A stretch of 64,000 nucleotides of DNA from Coriaria nepalensis (GCA_027186245.1 CP114481.1:55188569-55252568); one strand, 5' to 3'. Shown: positions 23,166-36,772, counted from the first letter of the stretch. Numbers and translations: made by a program. The notes: generated from the letters alone by a model not told the origin.

Positions 23166-24965
23166 CTTCTTCTTCTTCTTCTTCTTCTTGACTATGACTA
23201 TACAGCTGCGAAAGCATATTTCTTTATAGGCGAAGAGTGAAATGTCCAGGTTCAATGTATCTTGATTCTTGTCCGTTTTCAAATGAACCTGCCGACGCAA
23301 TTGCTTCCATAATTATAATATTCTTATCATATTATTTTTATCAAACTGATTCGTTTACGTGTCGTCACGTCCGCTTTCTAATTTACCCGCGCGAACGAGA
23401 GGAGGGAAAAAAGATTTGGGCTGGGCCTACACCAAAAGTTGTATTGACGTAGTTTCCGACTCTTTGTGTTGCACGCAATCACGATTCCCTAAAGTGGGTG
23501 GGGGCCCGAATCTAACCGTGAAAACAATGAATGGAAGGAAAAGTGTGAAACTAACTGCCTAATTGTATCTCGATTGGTTTGGTTTTTACGTGCAAACTGT
23601 AAACCGACGAGACGAGACGAGACAGTTAAAACTCTCTTTTACGTGCAAACTGTAAACCATAATTCATAGTGTGGAGTGACGACATAACTTGGACATGGTC
23701 CACAACCACGTATCGTTAGCTTATTTGGGCCTCCAGTGGGCCTGGGTCAGCAATAAATCCCAAAACATGGCTTAAATTGAATTGGGCCGACCATCTCCTT
23801 CCATCAGTAGCCTGTTATAATAATCTTAATCCTCAACCATTATTAGTTAAATGTTAAATCTAGATCTCATACTTGACTAATATATATATAAAGTGAAACT
23901 CAGCTAACCTTAATAATTACTTATTCTGGCAAAGTTGAATGGTGTAAGACCTGAAATCGTGTTCATCGTTGACATTTATAGAGATTAGGAGTAAAGTTAA
24001 CGACTTAATCAATCTGTTAACTTAATTAATTAAAATTCATTTTACTAATTATTCGGATAATGACGAGTTCACAATAAAGATAAAACGACGTGCTTAGAAC
24101 TTACAAGGGGAAGGAAGAATACGAACAGTTGAATAGATCGACGCCGATATTTGAAAAAGAAGGAAAATTTGGGAAATGGGGAAGTAGTTGTTTTTGTCTT
24201 TGTTATCATTTCCATGGCGAAGATCCAACCTGCCTCTTCGATCCAGCTCTTATGCTTTCGTTAACTGAAACTACGCCTTCTTACGCAGAGGCCAGAGAGG
24301 GAGTGAAGGCACAGCACTATGTATCTACGCAATCTGTTTGCTTATTTATATCTCATTGCGTCTCCTTTCGGCTCACTCGAACCTCATCATCATCAGCATT
24401 CTTCTTCTTTGAGTAAGTCAGACTTTTCGAAATTTTTGTTTATTCCTTTAGGTCTCTTCGTTTTAATCTTTTTACTTATGATTTTTAATTTTTTGATTTT
24501 CCTGATTTGTTTCTGATTTCGCTCTCAATCTACTTGGTCCGCCTGATTGTTTTGCTGCTTATGCTTTTCATGCGTAGGTAGACTTATCGCACAAATTGCC
24601 TCTTCTGCCTGATCTGTTGATGATTCTCAAGTTTCTTTTCAATTTGGATCTGCTTTATGTGTTTCGTTGATTTTTTTCTGTTTTGTGATTTTGCTCTAAA
24701 CTGTGTACAGGGGAGGATGGGTTCTGCATGCATATGACAACATTTAGTAATTTGAGGTATGTGTTCATGGATCGGCAAGCTTATTTTGTCGAGTAAGAAG
24801 ATACTCACTCTTTATAATTCTTGGGAAGACACATCATTAGCTTGAATCAATGATTATCTGATCCCTGAAAGTAATTCAAGCAGAAAGCGGTTTTCTGGAG
24901 ACAGCATGATTATGATGGAAATTCATTACCAGTAGTGTTAATAATAACACTTCCCTTTCATCCTT
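23166..24965. other. LSU/ATG13 divergent promoter region and ATG13 leader
   Basis: Divergent spacer. A GACGAGACGAGACGAGAC short tandem lies near 23606-23623. From about 24100 the sequence looks like a spliced 5' leader of ATG13, with donor GTAAGTCA at about 24413 and acceptor-like TGTACAG near 24710. No other gene seen. Confidence 0.5.
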
Positions 24966-27441
24966 ATGGATATGGAATGTAATTCCCTGAACGAAACCAA
25001 AAAGTTGGAACAAATTGTTTCCCAATTTCTCTTGAAATGCCTGCATGTTATTCTGGACTCGAGAATTCCTTCCCTTCATTCACATGACGATAGCGGTGAC
25101 CTTTCATCACATCCTCGAGTCCGTAAAAGTGAAAAATGGTTCAACTTAGCACTAGGGGACCCCCCTGGTGCTCTAAACAACTTGAATTTCTGGCATAGAA
25201 ATATAATGGATCCAATGATAATTGATATAATACTTGTTCATAATCAGTCCAATTCAGCTTCTATAGATAAGTTATATGCTGCTGCTCCCGCTCCCGCTGT
25301 GTCATCATCATCTGTTGAGACTGTTATCGAGAGATGGGTTGTTCAATATGAATCTCTTCCACGCGCTGTTTCTCCTCAATCCGGGGAAAGCTTTCTCTTG
25401 TACAAAAAGACATACCAGAAGTCAATCATTCTTCTACGTTCCCTTTATATGCAAATGAGGCTTCTTCCGGCTTATCGAATTATTCGCCAGCTAAGTACGT
25501 CAAGCCAGACTTATGACTTTGACATTATATATAAGGTGTCTTCATTTAGTGATCCATTCTCAAGAGTAGAGGAGGAAATGATGAAGGATTACATCTTTTC
25601 ATCTGTAGAGGCTCTTCCTGGTCGCCTTTCTGTATCTGTTATGTATCGTCCAACACTAGTCGATTTTAACCTTGAACGCTCCACATCACAACCACCAATG
25701 ATTATTATGGATTATGTAGGGAGTCCAACCACTGATCCTCTAAGGTCTTTTCCCTCTACAGAGAAAGGTGTCCGTGCTACATCCTTTCCATTGAGAGGAC
25801 TACAATCTCCCACTTCTGGGCTGCTTCAACGTCCACATAGTTGGACTAGTGGATTTCAAAGAGCAGCTACTTTTACTGAGAATCAATTATATCATGGATC
25901 TTCTCCTGCAAGTCGAATATCGTCTGTGCCATATGATTTTCCATCTCCATCTAGTGATCATTATGGTAATAAATGTCAGAATGTTAGACCATTGTCTTAT
26001 CCAAAGACCAATGTAAATGATGAATATCTGATACTTTCACCTCCATTTTCATCATCCCCTTCTCCATCTCCATCTCCTCCAACATACTTTGCCAATGGAA
26101 TGAAATCCCGTACACATTCACAAACTTCCCCTGTATCTATACCGATTCAGATGGGAAAAAGTTCTAGATATGTTTCTCCTAACTTTTCAGATCCCAATAG
26201 ACATTCTCTTCCACCTTTATCTCCAAGAAGCATTAAGAATGATTATTCTTCACATGAGTCTTCATCTGGAATTAGGTCATATCGGAAAGAGATATTAAGA
26301 TCTGGAGAGTTTCAGTCAGGGATGGCAATTTCCAGTTCAAAGGTCACCGTTACATTATTGTTTCTTGAGATCAAAATATATGTATTTTTGTGTCGACTTT
26401 TAAGACTACAATTTTTTTTTTAATCCGTAGGTGGCCAGAGATAGCAAAGATGAATTGGGTAGATTTTCGGGATTGCTATCTTCTAGTGGCTCACCACGAA
26501 TTGGATTTTCAAGGTGCTCTAGTAGATTATCGTTCCAGGATGACACTGATGATGGCGATTTCTCATGTCCTTTTGATGATGTTGACACCCCAGATTTTCT
26601 ACTCAGGTATTTTCATACTCATTTTCTACATTTAGTTCTGATGATAGAAAAGTGAAATTAGAATGTACCTTTTACCTATTTTAGTATCATCCAATTAGGT
26701 TTGTGCTGTATGGACGTCTGTTGTAATACTTGCATTGTTGGATACTGATAGGTTAAACTAAATGCTGTAGGGGTAAAATGGAATATATCTTATACTAGCA
26801 CTGTCTTTGGGGTTTTTTTTTTTTTTCTTAAACGAGCATATCTGTCTTAAACCCTTAGTGAAAATTTTCGGGTTGCATTAAGTGTCAACAGCTGGAAATC
26901 ATAAAAACAGAAAAAACAAAAAGTGCTTTTGGGATTTTCAGCACAAGAATGAGAATTTTGTATTAAAACCGTGAATCGGGTCGTATTCTTTACACAAGTT
27001 TTTGGCTTTGAAATGGTCTCTCATATAACTCTCTGCACACTAGATTTGTATTTTTGTGTACTTCTGAAAGGAATGAATGACTTATAGCTTAACTTTCCAT
27101 CTTCTTGTCTAAAATTGCCGGTGAATAGTCAGAATGCGGGCGGTAAAAGAACATTAGAGTTTACTTCTCAGTCATTACCACTTGGTACAAAATCACAAGA
27201 CGCAGCTGTTGGTGTTCTTGTTCACATGCTAAGGACAGCACCCCCACTTCGTCAAGATTCAAGTTGTTTCGCATCCCAATGTTTAAAAACCGACATTGAT
27301 GAGGAAGTTACTACAGCTTCCGGATTCTTCATGCCTCGAAAAGCAGCAGATGCACTTGAAGAGCTCAGGAGCTACCGAGAGATGAAAGACCTTCTGCTCC
27401 CTAAAAGTGGAACCCGGGTTCTCAACCGAGAAGATATCTGA
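24966..27441 (+). CDS. ATG13: autophagy-related protein 13
   Basis: Three exons (24966..26342, 26431..26606, 27129..27441) encode 621 residues; Arabidopsis ATG13a is about 600. The N-terminal about 240 residues form the HORMA domain: NETKKLEQIVSQFLLK at the start, then SEKWFNLALGD, VIERWVVQYE and YKKTYQKSIILLRSLYMQMR. A long disordered Ser/Pro-rich middle follows. The C-terminal segment has SRCSSRLSFQDDTDD and DAAVGVLVHMLRTAPPLRQ. ATG13 is the regulatory partner of ATG1 kinase; TOR phosphorylates it under nutrient-rich conditions and it starts autophagy on starvation. The start codon lies after a long leader with likely 5'-UTR introns. Introns are GT-AG and keep phase exactly. Its neighbour LSU is also a nutrient-response gene, but the adjacency probably reflects old gene order only. 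Confidence 0.95.
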
Positions 27442-28068
27442 GTCATCTGCACTCATCTTCCTTGCAGGATAATGGTTTTTTCTTTTTGACAATATCAAGT
27501 ATGAACATTTGGGCCGCAGATATGGGGAATCTTGTACATATTTCTCGCGACTGAAACTAATTACTGAAAAACAGAGTTGACTTGGGTTACTTTATTGTAA
27601 ATTTATGTTCGTATAAATTTTCAACTCTTAGTTTGACTCATCAGTTGTAATGCCAAAAAAAAATCTCATATATATATATATATATATATTTTTTTTTTTC
27701 TTTCTATTATTTATTTATATATTCGGTCGATTGAATTGAAATGAGATTCTGAACTGCGAACCCGGTTAGATAGACTGGACGGTGTGGACCTTTGTTTCAT
27801 GGATCGATGGGGGGTATCCACTGATTTGGGTGGGCCAATCCATCAAGGGCCCAATAGAAAGATGAAAGAAAATGATAGCTTGGCCCAAAAAAAAATAAAA
27901 TAAAAAATTCAGGGAGGGAAAAGAGGCGCGCATCTGTGCGCTTTCTGGAACATTCAGCTCCAGCTCCTCCATCCTCTCCATCAGGCTTTCTTCTTCGTCT
28001 ATCCTTACTTTCTCATTGTCGCAATAAGGGATAAAGATTTGCATTTCATTTTTATTGTCAGTGCTACC
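27442..28068. other. intergenic with TA microsatellite
   Basis: ATG13 3' end, a TA repeat at about 27668-27689 followed by a T-run, then the promoter and leader of the peptidase gene. No other gene seen. Confidence 0.55.
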
Positions 28069-30034
28069 ATGGATCCATCTTCTTGCCCCTTCTGTGATGA
28101 AATACTTCCATCTTCCGAACTCCAACGGTACCTTTTGATTTGTTCTTCTTCTTCTCAATTTTTCATTTTCCTGATTCTTGTGCTTGTAAAGAACTCTTAT
28201 GGATTAGAGAGTGACTGAGATTTTTCAGGCATGCCAATAGTCACTTTGAGGGAGATGACCAACGGCTACAACTCGCAACGGATCTCGAGTTAGCCCAACA
28301 GATTTCTCTTTTCCCTCCTTCTCCTTCCGGTCCTTCCCGTTTCATGGTGATTTCTCGTTCATATATCATCTTTTTGTTAGAACGTGTTCGTATGATTTGT
28401 TTCGTTGCTTCTTTATTTATGCGGTTGTTTCCTTTCCTATTTATAATCTCTGCAGAATGATAAGGAAGCTTCTGATCCTTGTGATTCCCGGACTAAGGAT
28501 GGTGAAAAGTGCAATATAGACAAAAAAGTTTCTTGCCTGATTAATTTACAGAATAGGAGCCCTGTTTGCAAAGTTGAACCTGGTCTGATGATCCTACTAA
28601 GACACTGTTTGGAATTCGAAACGGATATTTCCTCAAGTATTTTATCAGGATATATCGATCATTATCAGAGCGTTGAATCTGAGGACGCAGGATGGGGTTG
28701 TGGTTGGCGTAACATCCAAATGCTAAGCTCTCACTTGCTTAAACAGAGGAAAGAAACTAGAGAGGTTTTATTTGGGGGTTCTAATTTTGTCCCTGATATC
28801 CCATCTCTCCAGAGATGGCTTGAGATTGCTTGGGAAAGGGGTTTTGATACAGATGGATCGGAGCATTTTGATTGCAAAATTTATGGTAAAAAATGTTGGG
28901 TAGGAACCACTGAATGTGCTGCACTTTTTCGTTCTTTTGGGCTTCAGGCAAGGATAGTTGATTTTGGTCCTAAGGAGTCTGAGTCTCTCTATCTTTCAGT
29001 ACCTGGTTCTAGTCATGGTATCAGCAAGAGAAAAGCGGTTCAGATATATGGACCCATGGATAGGTTTCTTTCAAGTAGGAGTCATGATGTTTCCCATGCA
29101 AGTTCTAGTGGTCATGAAAAGCCTGAGTATTGTGATATTCAGCATGTTGGTCCTTTCAGTAGTGGAAATAGGGATACTAAGGCAAATAGTTCTACAAAAG
29201 AAAGCGGGGGTACTAAGGTTCTGATTGATTGGGTGTGGAATTACTTCTCTGATGAAAAGATGGCAAAACATGGCCACCGTCGGGTTAATATCAGCGAGAA
29301 ATCGTAAGTGTATCTTACATTCAATAGAAGCTAATCTGGTATGCAAATATTTTGTTCTGAGAAGAATTTATAAAACACTAGACTAGACCTTGTAATGTGT
29401 TCTGATCAATTTGAAGTTTTTAAGCAGGCCCTTGTACTTTCAACATGATGGACATTCAAGGACCATTGTTGGGATTCAAGTTAAACATCCACAGAAAGGG
29501 CAGGCACAATACAATCTTCTGATTTTAGACCCAGCTCATGTAATTACTTTCACATGATTTTTATTGTGATCTACCTTTGCATCCCTAATTACCACCTACC
29601 AATTTACAATATTGGTAGATAGTGTCTAAATCTTAAGAGCACAGATATCCCAATATTGTAAATGTTGGTTGGGTATTATATGAATCTCCTTTAATGATTC
29701 GGCATTAATCTTCTAGTTTTAGTTTTAATGCTATGCGACCTTTTTTTATTGTGTTTCAAATTTAATAGAGAACTGAAGCCTTAGAAAGATCGCTTAAAGA
29801 AAACAATGGATGGCAGAAGCTTGTGAAAAGAGGGGTTCACACGCTCAAGAAGCCACAGTATCAGGTTTCAGTTACTGTTTGATAAACGTCTACCTTTTTT
29901 TCTATTGCCCTTATGCTTCTTCACAGAAAGAGTTTTTATTTTTGTTTCAGTTGTGTTATATTGATCCAGGAATCACTGGTGAGGTGGACACGGAACGGCT
30001 GAAGACAATAGATAGCATCTTTCTTGAGTTATAA
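28069..30034 (+). CDS. C78-family (UFM1/ubiquitin-type) cysteine peptidase with N-terminal C2H2 finger
   Basis: Six exons (28069..28127, 28229..28346, 28456..29303, 29428..29539, 29769..29864, 29951..30034) encode 438 residues. Residues 6-25 form a C2H2 finger (CPFCDEILPSSELQRHANSH), split by intron 1. The catalytic Cys is C141 in GWGCGWRN. The Asp/His pair lies in the DPAH motif at 376-379, at the end of exon 4. C78 peptidases cleave UFM1, or in ZUFSP/ZUP1-type members K63-linked ubiquitin. The zinc finger and overall layout favour the ZUFSP-like group, consistent with a genome-stability or deubiquitinase role. I recall the Arabidopsis counterpart as At5g24680. Intron 4 contains an imperfect hairpin (29598-29669). 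The gene converges on the ABCB gene. Confidence 0.92.
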
Positions 30035-30223
30035 GGGGAGTACATTTGGACTTTTCTTTTTTCTCTTAGGCAAATCATTCAAACTGCATTCAAAGCACTC
30101 TCTTTTTACATTTCTAATGGAAACTATTACAGATCCATATAAGCACCTAAAAGTAGATGGAATTATACACAGGTGGCGAGTAGCTTAGTTTGGATCCAAA
30201 TTGTACTTTTAAAATGAAATATG

Positions 30224-33200
30224 CTATTCTTTAAAGCTCTGTAGGTGGAGTAATTTTGCATAAACTCCATCAGATGACATCATCAGGGTTGAGTGGGAGC
30301 CCATCTCCACAATCTCACCCTTATCCATGACAACTATGGTATCGGAATTTATCACTGTAGAGAGCCTGTGGGCAACTGTTATCTGTGTGGTTCTTGACAA
30401 AAGGCCTCCATTTTTCTCATTTATTGATTGCAAAGCATTCACTACAGATCGCTCAGACTCAGAATCTAATGCACTTGTTGCTTCATCTAGAAGCAAAATT
30501 GCTGGCTTCTTTAGTAGAGTTCTAGCAATGGCTATTCTCTGCTTTTGTCCTCCTGATAGCTGGCAACCCTTTTCTCCAACCACCGTATCATACCCATCGG
30601 GCAAGTTACTAATAAATTCATATATGTTTGCTTCCCTTGATACCTCCACAAGTTCAGTTTCAGAAGCTCCATTATTCCCATAGCAGATGTTGGCTTTGAT
30701 CGAGGAGCTAAAAAGAAGTGGCTCTTGTTGCACGAACCCAATTTGTGCCCTCAACCTTCTTAGGTTGTACTCTTTTATATCCTTCCCATCGATAAGTACC
30801 CTTCCTTTGTTAGGATCATAAAATCTGAGTAGAAGGGTCAGAAGGGATGACTTTCCTGCCCCACTTGGCCCCACAAAAGCCACACGTGATCCAGCTTCGA
30901 TTTGTAAACTGAAGTTGTTGACCACAGTCACTTCTGGTCTTAATGGGTAGCAGAAATGAACATTTTGAAACTGTATTGTCCCTTTGATTCTCCCCAGTTG
31001 TGAACTTTCTGGTGTATCCGGCTGGATTTCAGTCTTCCGATCAAGGGTCTGAAATGCAGGAGTTAAAATTTTAATGGCTGCAATCACAGTGGGAATTAGT
31101 GTCCATAATTCAGTTATTGAAGGTACAGTGAGAGAGAAAATCTGGTACGATCTTATGGCATTTTTAAAAGTAGCCTGTCCTTTATGAACCAAAACTGCTG
31201 TGTACTGCAAAGCCACGGCATGGGCGATGTTCCATAAGCATAGGGAGATGCCTTGAATGATCCCATACTTAATACTTTCTTTCTTGCTCCTCCTCTTTGG
31301 AATTTCCAGCAATTTATTTGCCTTCCTAATTATTTCCTCTTCGTGGCAGAACGATGCAATGGTTCTTATATTAGTTGCTGACTCTGAGGCAAGGGAAATG
31401 AGTTCATAATGTGCACTAGCAGAGTCACCCGAAAAGCCTTTGGCGGATTTAGCTTGTATTAGGCCACCAATGAAGTGGCAGGGCATTACAGCCCAAGCTA
31501 CCAAGCCCATTCTCCAGTCTGCAACCATGCTGACAATTGTTGCAATCAATATTGAGGAGACGCATTGGACAATAACAGACATTCGATCTGCTATTACTGT
31601 TTTAACCATGGAGGTGTCATTCATAATCCTTGAAGTAAGTGAACCAACGCTATTTTCGGGTTTCTCAAACCAAGCTATTTCGTTGCATAGTATAGCTGCA
31701 TTATTTAAGGGGGAAGTTTCTTACTAGATATTAAAATATAAAAAAAGGCGATGAACATTTTAAAATTCTGGTGTGGTTGTTGGATATTACCTGAGCAAAG
31801 AGCTTGCCTGAGGTTTTTCATTGCCTTCTCTCCCACCACGCCAAAGAAGTAATGTTGCAATGTGTTACTGAATAATGATAGAAGTCCTATTAGGGCAAAG
31901 ATAAGTGAATACCATCCAACTTTCTCCTTTGCATCTCTGTCATAGTATGTTACTCCTATCGTGATAATAAAGAATCCAAATACAGGCTTTGAGATTCCAG
32001 AGAAAGCTGCTGCAAAAGAACCAATCACAGTCATTGCAAAATCTCTCTTGCCCAAGCCAAACCAGATTCTGAAGAATATTCCTGTTGTGCCTTCTCTGTC
32101 TTTCTGTTCCAATTGACTGTAAGATTCCTTCTCCTTTTCTTTTCCCTCTATGGATTTTCTCTGATCAACGTCCTCTTGAGATGGAACCTTTTGATGGGTA
32201 CTCGAAGGTTCTAAAGAGGGACTTGAAGCACTGTATTTAATGATTTTAGTTAGAGATCAAGTCATGAAATCAAGGAGGACATCTCAATGCAAACTAACCT
32301 TGAGTAATGGGTTGGTTTTAGGCTCTGCATAGTATATAAGCTATTATAGAATGTGCTGCTCTCTAGCAAGCTCTGGTGTGTTCCTGTCTCTGCAACTTTT
32401 CCCTTCTCGACAACTGCAATCATGTCTGCATTGATAATAGTTGACATCCTATGTGCAATTAAGACCACTGTCCTTCCTTGCATAGCCTTTTCAAGTGCAT
32501 CTTGAACCAACTTCTCAGACTCCGAATCAAGCGCACTTGTCGCCTCATCAAGAAAAAGTATCGGAGGGTTTTTGAGAATTGCTCTTGCTATTGCAATTCG
32601 CTGTTTTTGCCCACCTGATAATTGAACTCCCCTCTGCCCTACCTGAAATCTCATTTAGACAAATAGTTTTTTTCATATTTCTTCTCTGCAAACGTGTATT
32701 CTTGATGGTACAAGATTGTGAATTATGTGAGTTTTTGTCTTTACCTGTGTTAGGTAATGGTCTGGTAGTTGAGATATGAAAGAGTAAGCATTTGCCATCT
32801 TTGCTGCATTCTCTATCTGTTGATCATCTGCATCCATGTTTCCTACTTTGATGTTATCTTTTATAGTGCCAGCAAATAATGATGGCTCTTGGGAAACCAT
32901 TCCTATTTTTTGCCTTAGAAACTTCAAATTCAAATCCTTGATGTCATGGTTGTCGATGAAAATATCCCCTGAAGAAACAATCATAGAAAATTGAGAGATT
33001 TGCTTAACATTTATATAAAAGGTGGTTAAGTGAATCTTAGCAAACCTTTAGAGGCATCATAGAATCTCAAGACAAGGGAGATAGTAGTACTCTTTCCACA
33101 TCCACTACTACCAACTAAAGCAACAGTCTTCCCTGCAGGAATCGCCAAGGAAAATCCTTGAAGTATCAGTTTATTCGGACGAGACGGGTACGAAAACGAG

Positions 33201-34754
33201 ACATTCTTAATGTCAATGTTGCCATTGAAACCACCCTCCAGTGTTTTTCCTTCTGAACTGTAAGCTATCAGCGGCTTTCTTTCAATAACTTGAAATACTT
33301 CTGTCCCTGCCGCCTTTGCCTGATTGAAGACTTGCATATCCGGTGCAGCATAAGTCAATGATCTGCGTCATCCATATGTAAGTTCGTAAAGTAGTACAGG
33401 TATAAGCGTTAAAGGATGGCATGTTTAGAAATAGGAAAAATGATTCCTTACATAGCTCCAAAGAGAATGCTCATTATTGCAGCTAAAATATCTCCTCCAG
33501 TGGCCCGATGGGCGGTGACTACAACAGCCCCGACCCATACTATAAGAGCCCAAGAACCAAAGCTTGCAATTTGGAACATCCCTGTTCCTATTCCCTTGAT
33601 CAAGGCCTCCCCCCTGCTGATATAAATCAGCCTGTCCATGTACTCTGAGAAGGACTTTATCGAACAACTCTCTCCCACAAATGCATATACTGTTCTTATC
33701 TGTGATACTGTCTGTGTCACACAGAAATCACTCGACAAGGATGTTAGACTTTTAATTAGGTTAGGGATAGAATTATTATTAAGCTAATTAAGAATTTTAC
33801 CTGTTCAACAAGGGAAGTAGCTTCTGAATGGTATATCATTTTGACAGCTGATGTAGTGTTCATTTTATTGGTGTAAGTGGCTCCTATGACTAGAATCAGT
33901 GGCACCACCATGAAAGTAAGCAGCGCCACTTCCCAACAGCATATTGCAGCAATCAAGATTCCAGAGAAGAACGTTGCAAAGCTTGAGAGAAAATGACCCA
34001 ACTGCATGTAATTAATCCGATATTCTTTAGCGGTAATCCCAATTTACACTATACTAAGGGAAATTAACTGCGTACCTTTTCTCCTATTGCATCTTGTATG
34101 ATACTCATGTGACTACTGATTCCAGTAATGATTTTTCCATTAGTTAAGTCGGTGTCAAAAGCTCCGATTTCTTGCCTAAGGACTGATTGAAGGAATGCGA
34201 GGCGTAGGCGTGATAATTGTCTTTCACTTGCATACATCCAACATCCAATCTCTGCACGTAGACATACTCATATGCATGTAAACATCAATATAATCTTACC
34301 AGCCTACCTGTCACATAGGAATTATATATGCATTTGCAGCATTGAATTACCTAGAACTCCAGCAGGAAATGTGGCGATTGCCATGTACCAAACAAATGGA
34401 ACGACCTGTATTCATTACCAAAATCTTTTACACTACCAGGTATGCTCATTAAGATTGCATAGTAGCCGACCAAGCTGCTTATTTTCAGTGATTTATATAT
34501 ATATACACGTATACCTTATTGATGGCTTTAACCGTAGCATCAGTGTCGTTGATGTTATTTCCAAAGGCATTTAAAGCTTTACCGAGTAACAAATATCCAA
34601 TGGGTTGAGCCATTCCATGTATAATTGAACCCAGTGTTCCAAATGCCATTAATGCCCAATCCAATGCATCTGCATAGCTAAGCAGCTTATGAAATGGCAG
34701 TGTATTGGTATTATCTCCTTTCACATCCTTTGATTCCTTGACCTCTGTCTCCAT
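30224..34754 (-). CDS. ABC transporter B family (MDR/P-glycoprotein type), full-size
   Basis: Ten exons: complement(30224..31695, 31791..32230, 32299..32642, 32745..32968, 33046..33362, 33452..33711, 33801..34001, 34076..34251, 34351..34405, 34515..34754). They encode 1242 residues, the usual size of a plant ABCB. The order is TMD1, NBD1, linker, TMD2, NBD2. NBD1 has Walker [10 protein letters not shown] (about 395-403), signature LSGGQ (499-503) and ILFLDE. NBD2 has GPSGAGKSS (about 1028) and LSGGQ (about 1132). Both have the [13 protein letters not shown]-loop region. The linker (about 606-660) is rich in charged and Ser residues. Such pumps sit in the plasma membrane; plant relatives move auxin or secondary metabolites, but the substrate cannot be read from sequence. 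All introns are GT-AG and no motif is damaged. Confidence 0.94.
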
Positions 34755-35487
34755 TGTTTCTGGTGTTGTTGCTGCTGCTGTTGTTTCTATTTCCTCTCCT
34801 GATCTTCAGCATCAACCTTGGTAAAAGCAATTAATGATCTGGATTCCGCACTTACGATTCCTCGCTTCTCGTCTGGTTTATATATGTACAATTTTTTATG
34901 AAAACAATGTGTTGAGGGAATATTACGGCGGGATATCCCTTTTGAAGTGAGAAAAATATGGTTATGGTGTCTTCTTCATCTTGGCTGCTTACTAGTACGG
35001 GTTCTCAGGCCTGCTTTCGCGAGCAAAATACATGCAGAAGGGGACGTAAAATGGGTGGTATTATACTATTATTTACTAATTTTTTAAATTTCATATCCAT
35101 CATGGATAGAAAAAAAGTAGCAAATCAATTTCTTAATTTGAAGTAGCTTTCATCGTGCTTGATTGGTGTTCTTTGAAAATATTATCTTCACTAGAGGTGC
35201 GAAAAAATGCTGTATTAGTTGAGAACATGGTCAGTTTACCTGGTAGCTACGTTACCTAGTTGCATTAAATAATTAGGAATATACATCATAGTGTGTATCT
35301 TACAAATCAGAGGGTTCTATTGCCACCGTGTTCCAATAGATTTTACACATCTACAATCTAATAAACCAATCCACCCCTTTCCAACAAAAGAAACCCATTT
35401 TTTTTTATCCCCAGAGATCCGGGTATCAATATCCATGGACCCGATAAATATAGAGAGAAATGTGTTTGAAGGCAATAATTTAACCAA
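34755..35487. other. ABCB promoter side and intergenic DNA
   Basis: No gene recognised. A TTATATATGTA segment near 34878 lies upstream of the ABCB ATG and could hold its promoter. Confidence 0.5.
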
Positions 35488-36772
35488 TCATGTGAATTGC
35501 TGTCTAACGTATGTATCCTTGTGGCTCGTGGACAAAACGGGTTGCTGAGTCGTCTGAGGAGGAAACTGAGGTTGTCCTAGAGCAATACTGCCTTGAGCTG
35601 GGACAGAAGGATTGCCCCACACATTTATATTGTTCTTTGCAGATTGTAGTGTAAGATATAGAACAGAACCTCCAGCAAAGACACTGGGTTTCACAACATA
35701 GCAGAAGCAGTAACCAAAGTACACACTTTCTTCACCATGTTGGTCGTTTAATGCAGGACCTGTGAGCAATAGCAGGAAGGCTATGACAAATGAGAACCTG
35801 CATATACAAGTGCACAAGACAGATTAAACTGCCGTGTTCGATCTTGTTTTCACCAAAGTTCTTAGCTTTTTTCAAGGGAAGCAATGAACATGTGAACCCA
35901 GTTTTGAAGATAGAACATGCAGTAGCTAAGAGAATAAGTACCAGGAAACAACAAAGCAAGCAACAGCTATCTTCCAATTGGAATTATAAGGCTGAGGGCT
36001 CCTTTCGCAACAATGCACCTGCTAGAAACGTTTATGATCCAGCTGAGCTCTGATTAGAGCCACGGCTGCTGTTAAACCAAGAGCCATGGCCGGTTTCCTT
36101 TGGGTATACGCACTGAGTTAAAGAGATTAACTGAACCTGAGAACCCTGTCGGAACAAAAATCACCTAATTCGATTATATACAATCGCAATCATGAAAACT
36201 GAAAATGCATGTTGCTAAACTCAGCCTAAGAATCACTTATATAAGAGATTGCCTATTCATAGATAGCATATATAGCCGAAATGGGCAGGAGATTTTGCAT
36301 GCCTCCCTTTAGTTATTGTGTGGTATATTTCAAAAATAAAAATCCAATCTTGAGTATCAAATACTAGAATGTCCTGAATCAAAATAACCACCTTCTCGTA
36401 CCCTGTCTTCGTGAGACACGGCAAGGATTCGAACTTTTAACATCACGTGAAGAATTTATTACATAAGAAACTAAAAGAACACCTTTAGTTAGCTTAATCT
36501 TACTTAATCTTACTTTCTACCATTTTCTCAGCAACCAAACAGCGGGAACATCCATCATATGAAGAGAAGAATGATAAGAACAGAAAAGGGCAAGAAGAAT
36601 GACAACCCAGAGTAAACCAAAATAGATGAAAATAGAACTTTTCAGGAAGGAACATGTAGATAGATCACAAACTGACCTTAATCCTAGTCCCCTCAGCAGC
36701 AAACCCAGTAGAAACTGACAAGAGCCCCAAAACAGCCACAACAGAGCACACAACCAGAACCCTTCTCTCCAT
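35488..36772 (-). pseudogene. DUF1218 family membrane protein pseudogene
   Basis: Exon 1 (36677..36772) is intact: 32 codons starting MERRVLVVCSVVAVLGLLSV, ending in TGFAAEGTRIK before a GT donor. Exon 2 begins at about 36145 (GSQVQLISLTQCVYP) but shifts frame before LGLTAAVALIRAQ. A TAG follows, and the frame shifts again before RSPQPYNSNWKIAVACFVVSWYLF. The last part (35817-35488) has SFVIAFLLLLTGPALNDQHGEE and GYCFCYVVKPSVFAGG. It lacks the next ten or so residues that complete the last membrane helix in the family. DUF1218 proteins are four-helix membrane proteins; some (MWL) affect lignified walls. The intact first exon and promoter may still allow transcription. Confidence 0.85.

Noticed and set aside
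24090..24416. 108-residue upstream ORF in the ATG13 leader
   Set aside because: It opens with GTG rather than ATG, crosses a likely intron donor and resembles no protein.
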